Assembly: GCA_002291875.1 (NCBI GenBank)
Contig: DBAV01000215.1
Location: 1-15,231 of the forward strand
Source: Hyphomonadaceae bacterium UBA1001
GTDB lineage: Bacteria; Pseudomonadota; Alphaproteobacteria; Caulobacterales; Aquidulcibacteraceae
DNA: 15,231 bases
Direction of reading: 5' to 3'
Under the pieces are notes generated by a model. It made no database searches. It was not told where the DNA came from and saw only the letters and a program-made list of their open reading frames with translations. The position numbers were made by a program, and so were the translations under genes. The first letter of the stretch is position 1. Each line of letters opens with the position of its first letter. Positions 13,894-15,231 of the stretch are shown here, one piece after another.

Positions 13894-15231
13894 ATGGACA
13901 CCCGCATTGCCCCCGACCGCATCGGCCCCGCCAGTGTCGACCAAGCCTCCGATTCCGGTATGGCCGGGCGGGTGATGACCGGGGCCGACATTCTGGTTCA
14001 GGCACTTCGCGACAATGGCGTGGACACCATCTTCGGTTATCCGGGCGGTGCGGTCCTGCCGATTTATGACGCCCTGTTCCGCGCGGGCGAAGGCGCCATC
14101 CGGCACATCCTCGTGCGTCACGAACAGGGCGCGGGACATGCCGCGGAAGGGTATGCGCGCTCGAGCGGGCGTCCGGGCGTGGTGCTGGTGACCTCGGGGC
14201 CCGGCGCGACCAATGTGGTGACCCCCCTGGTCGATGCGCTGATGGACTCGATTCCGCTGGTGGTGATCTGCGGCCAGGTGCCCACCCATCTGATCGGCTC
14301 GGACGCCTTCCAGGAGGCCGACACCACCGGCATCACCCGCCCTGCGACCAAGCACAACTGGCTGGTGCGGGACGTCGCCGATCTCGAGCGCATCGTGCAC
14401 GAGGCCTTCCACGTCGCCACCACCGGGCGGCCGGGCCCGGTGCTGATCGACATTCCCAAGGACGTGCAATTCCGCACCGCCACCTATCAGGGCCGGCGCG
14501 AGCGCACGCACGTCTCGTACCGTCCGGCCTATGAACCCGACCCGAGGGCGATCCAGCAGGCCGTGGCCATGATGCGCGAGGCGCGCCGGCCGATTCTGTA
14601 TACGGGCGGGGGCGTGATCAATGCCGGGCCGTCCGCATCAAGGGCACTGCGGGCGCTGGCCGCGCGCACGAACTTTCCCGTGACCTCCACATTGATGGGC
14701 CTGGGCGCATTTCCGGCCAGCGATCCGCAATGGCTGGGCATGCTGGGCATGCATGGCAGTTACGAGGCCAACCTGGCCATGCATGGATGCGACCTTCTGA
14801 TCAGTGTCGGTGCCCGTTTCGACGACAGGGTCACAGGTCGCCTCGATGCGTTTTCGCCGGGGTCGCGACGCATCCATATCGATGTCGATCCGTCTTCGGT
14901 GGGCAAGGTGGTGCGCACCGACCTGGGCATCGTGGCGGACGCAGGACGCGCCCTCGAGGCGCTGGTGGCCGCATGGGACAGGTCGGCATCGACACCCACC
15001 GACATGCAGGCGTGGTGGCGGCAGATCGACGCCTGGCGCGCGCGCGATTGTTTTGCCTATCGCCAGCGCGACGACGGACCCATAAAGCCTCAATACGCCA
15101 TCGACAGGCTGTGGGCACTGACGCGCGAGCGCGACACCTTCATCACCACCGAGGTCGGCCAGCACCAGATGTGGGCGGAGCAATATATCGGCTTGGGGAA
15201 GCCCAATCGCTGGCTGACCAGCGGCGGCCCG
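13894..15231 (+). CDS. ilvB: Acetolactate synthase large subunit, C-terminus missing at right edge
   Basis: ThDP-dependent enzyme that condenses pyruvate with pyruvate or 2-oxobutyrate, the first common step of valine, leucine and isoleucine synthesis; cytoplasmic and normally paired with a regulatory IlvN subunit. The first 446 of about 580 residues are present. Visible: FGYPGGAVLPIYDAL (47-61), catalytic Glu77 in RHEQGAGHAAEGYAR, LVTSGPGATNVVTPLVDA, the conserved IGSDAFQEAD stretch, the GRPGPVLIDIPKD segment, the FAD-domain GARFDDRVTGR, and TEVGQHQMWAEQY near the edge. The ThDP-binding GDG motif lies beyond the window. AGGGA sits 6 nt before ATG 13894; this start gives a 27-residue tail before the conserved MTGADILVQAL. 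Controlled by the leader and attenuator just upstream. Confidence 0.96.
   Translation, partial: MDTRIAPDRIGPASVDQASDSGMAGRVMTGADILVQALRDNGVDTIFGYPGGAVLPIYDALFRAGEGAIRHILVRHEQGAGHAAEGYARSSGRPGVVLVTSGPGATNVVTPLVDALMDSIPLVVICGQVPTHLIGSDAFQEADTTGITRPATKHNWLVRDVADLERIVHEAFHVATTGRPGPVLIDIPKDVQFRTATYQGRRERTHVSYRPAYEPDPRAIQQAVAMMREARRPILYTGGGVINAGPSASRALRALAARTNFPVTSTLMGLGAFPASDPQWLGMLGMHGSYEANLAMHGCDLLISVGARFDDRVTGRLDAFSPGSRRIHIDVDPSSVGKVVRTDLGIVADAGRALEALVAAWDRSASTPTDMQAWWRQIDAWRARDCFAYRQRDDGPIKPQYAIDRLWALTRERDTFITTEVGQHQMWAEQYIGLGKPNRWLTSGGP

Noticed and set aside
12617..14005. Long minus-strand open frame across miaA and the ilvB leader
   Set aside because: Antisense to miaA and to the attenuator region. 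It is low-complexity, rich in Arg, His and Gln, and has no family features.

Overview
The window is a GC-rich chromosomal segment from an alphaproteobacterium, most likely of the order Sphingomonadales. Codon use is even throughout. There is an Oar-like TonB-dependent receptor, and the gene order serB / miaA / ilvB is one I associate with sphingomonads. This placement is an inference from gene content, not from any search. I see no mobile element, tRNA, rRNA or CRISPR array.

Layout from left to right. (1) Minus strand 1-1508: agmatine deiminase (aguA), then N-carbamoylputrescine amidase (aguB, cut by the left edge), a two-gene route from agmatine to putrescine. (2) Minus strand 1656-5066: a 1136-residue Oar-like TonB-dependent receptor with its own terminator and a three-repeat Pho-box-like element upstream. 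(3) Plus strand 5387-5545: a 52-residue single-pass membrane protein. (4) Minus strand 5579-7180: the carboxyltransferase (beta) subunit of methylcrotonyl-CoA carboxylase. (5) Plus strand 7318-8676 plus stop: a PhoR-like sensor histidine kinase, also preceded by a Pho-box-like repeat. (6) Minus strand 11315-8689: a compact three-gene unit of an uncharacterised lipocalin/CrtC-like protein, an ACAD10/11-type phosphotransferase and ribonuclease HI. (7) Plus strand 11358-11714: a small three-helix membrane protein that appears to start at TTG. (8) Divergent serB (minus) and miaA (plus). (9) Plus strand from 13743: a 15-codon leader peptide rich in Leu and Val codons, a mutually exclusive hairpin set with a terminator, then ilvB (acetolactate synthase large subunit), cut by the right edge.

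Two regulatory themes stand out. First, two separate intergenic regions carry TGTCAT-type heptamers in strict 11-bp phase, the geometry of PhoB boxes. One lies upstream of the TonB-dependent receptor and one upstream of the PhoR-like kinase, so outer-membrane uptake or export and the sensor may belong to one phosphate-starvation regulon. Second, the ilvB leader has every part of a classical ribosome-mediated attenuator responding to branched-chain aminoacyl-tRNA supply.
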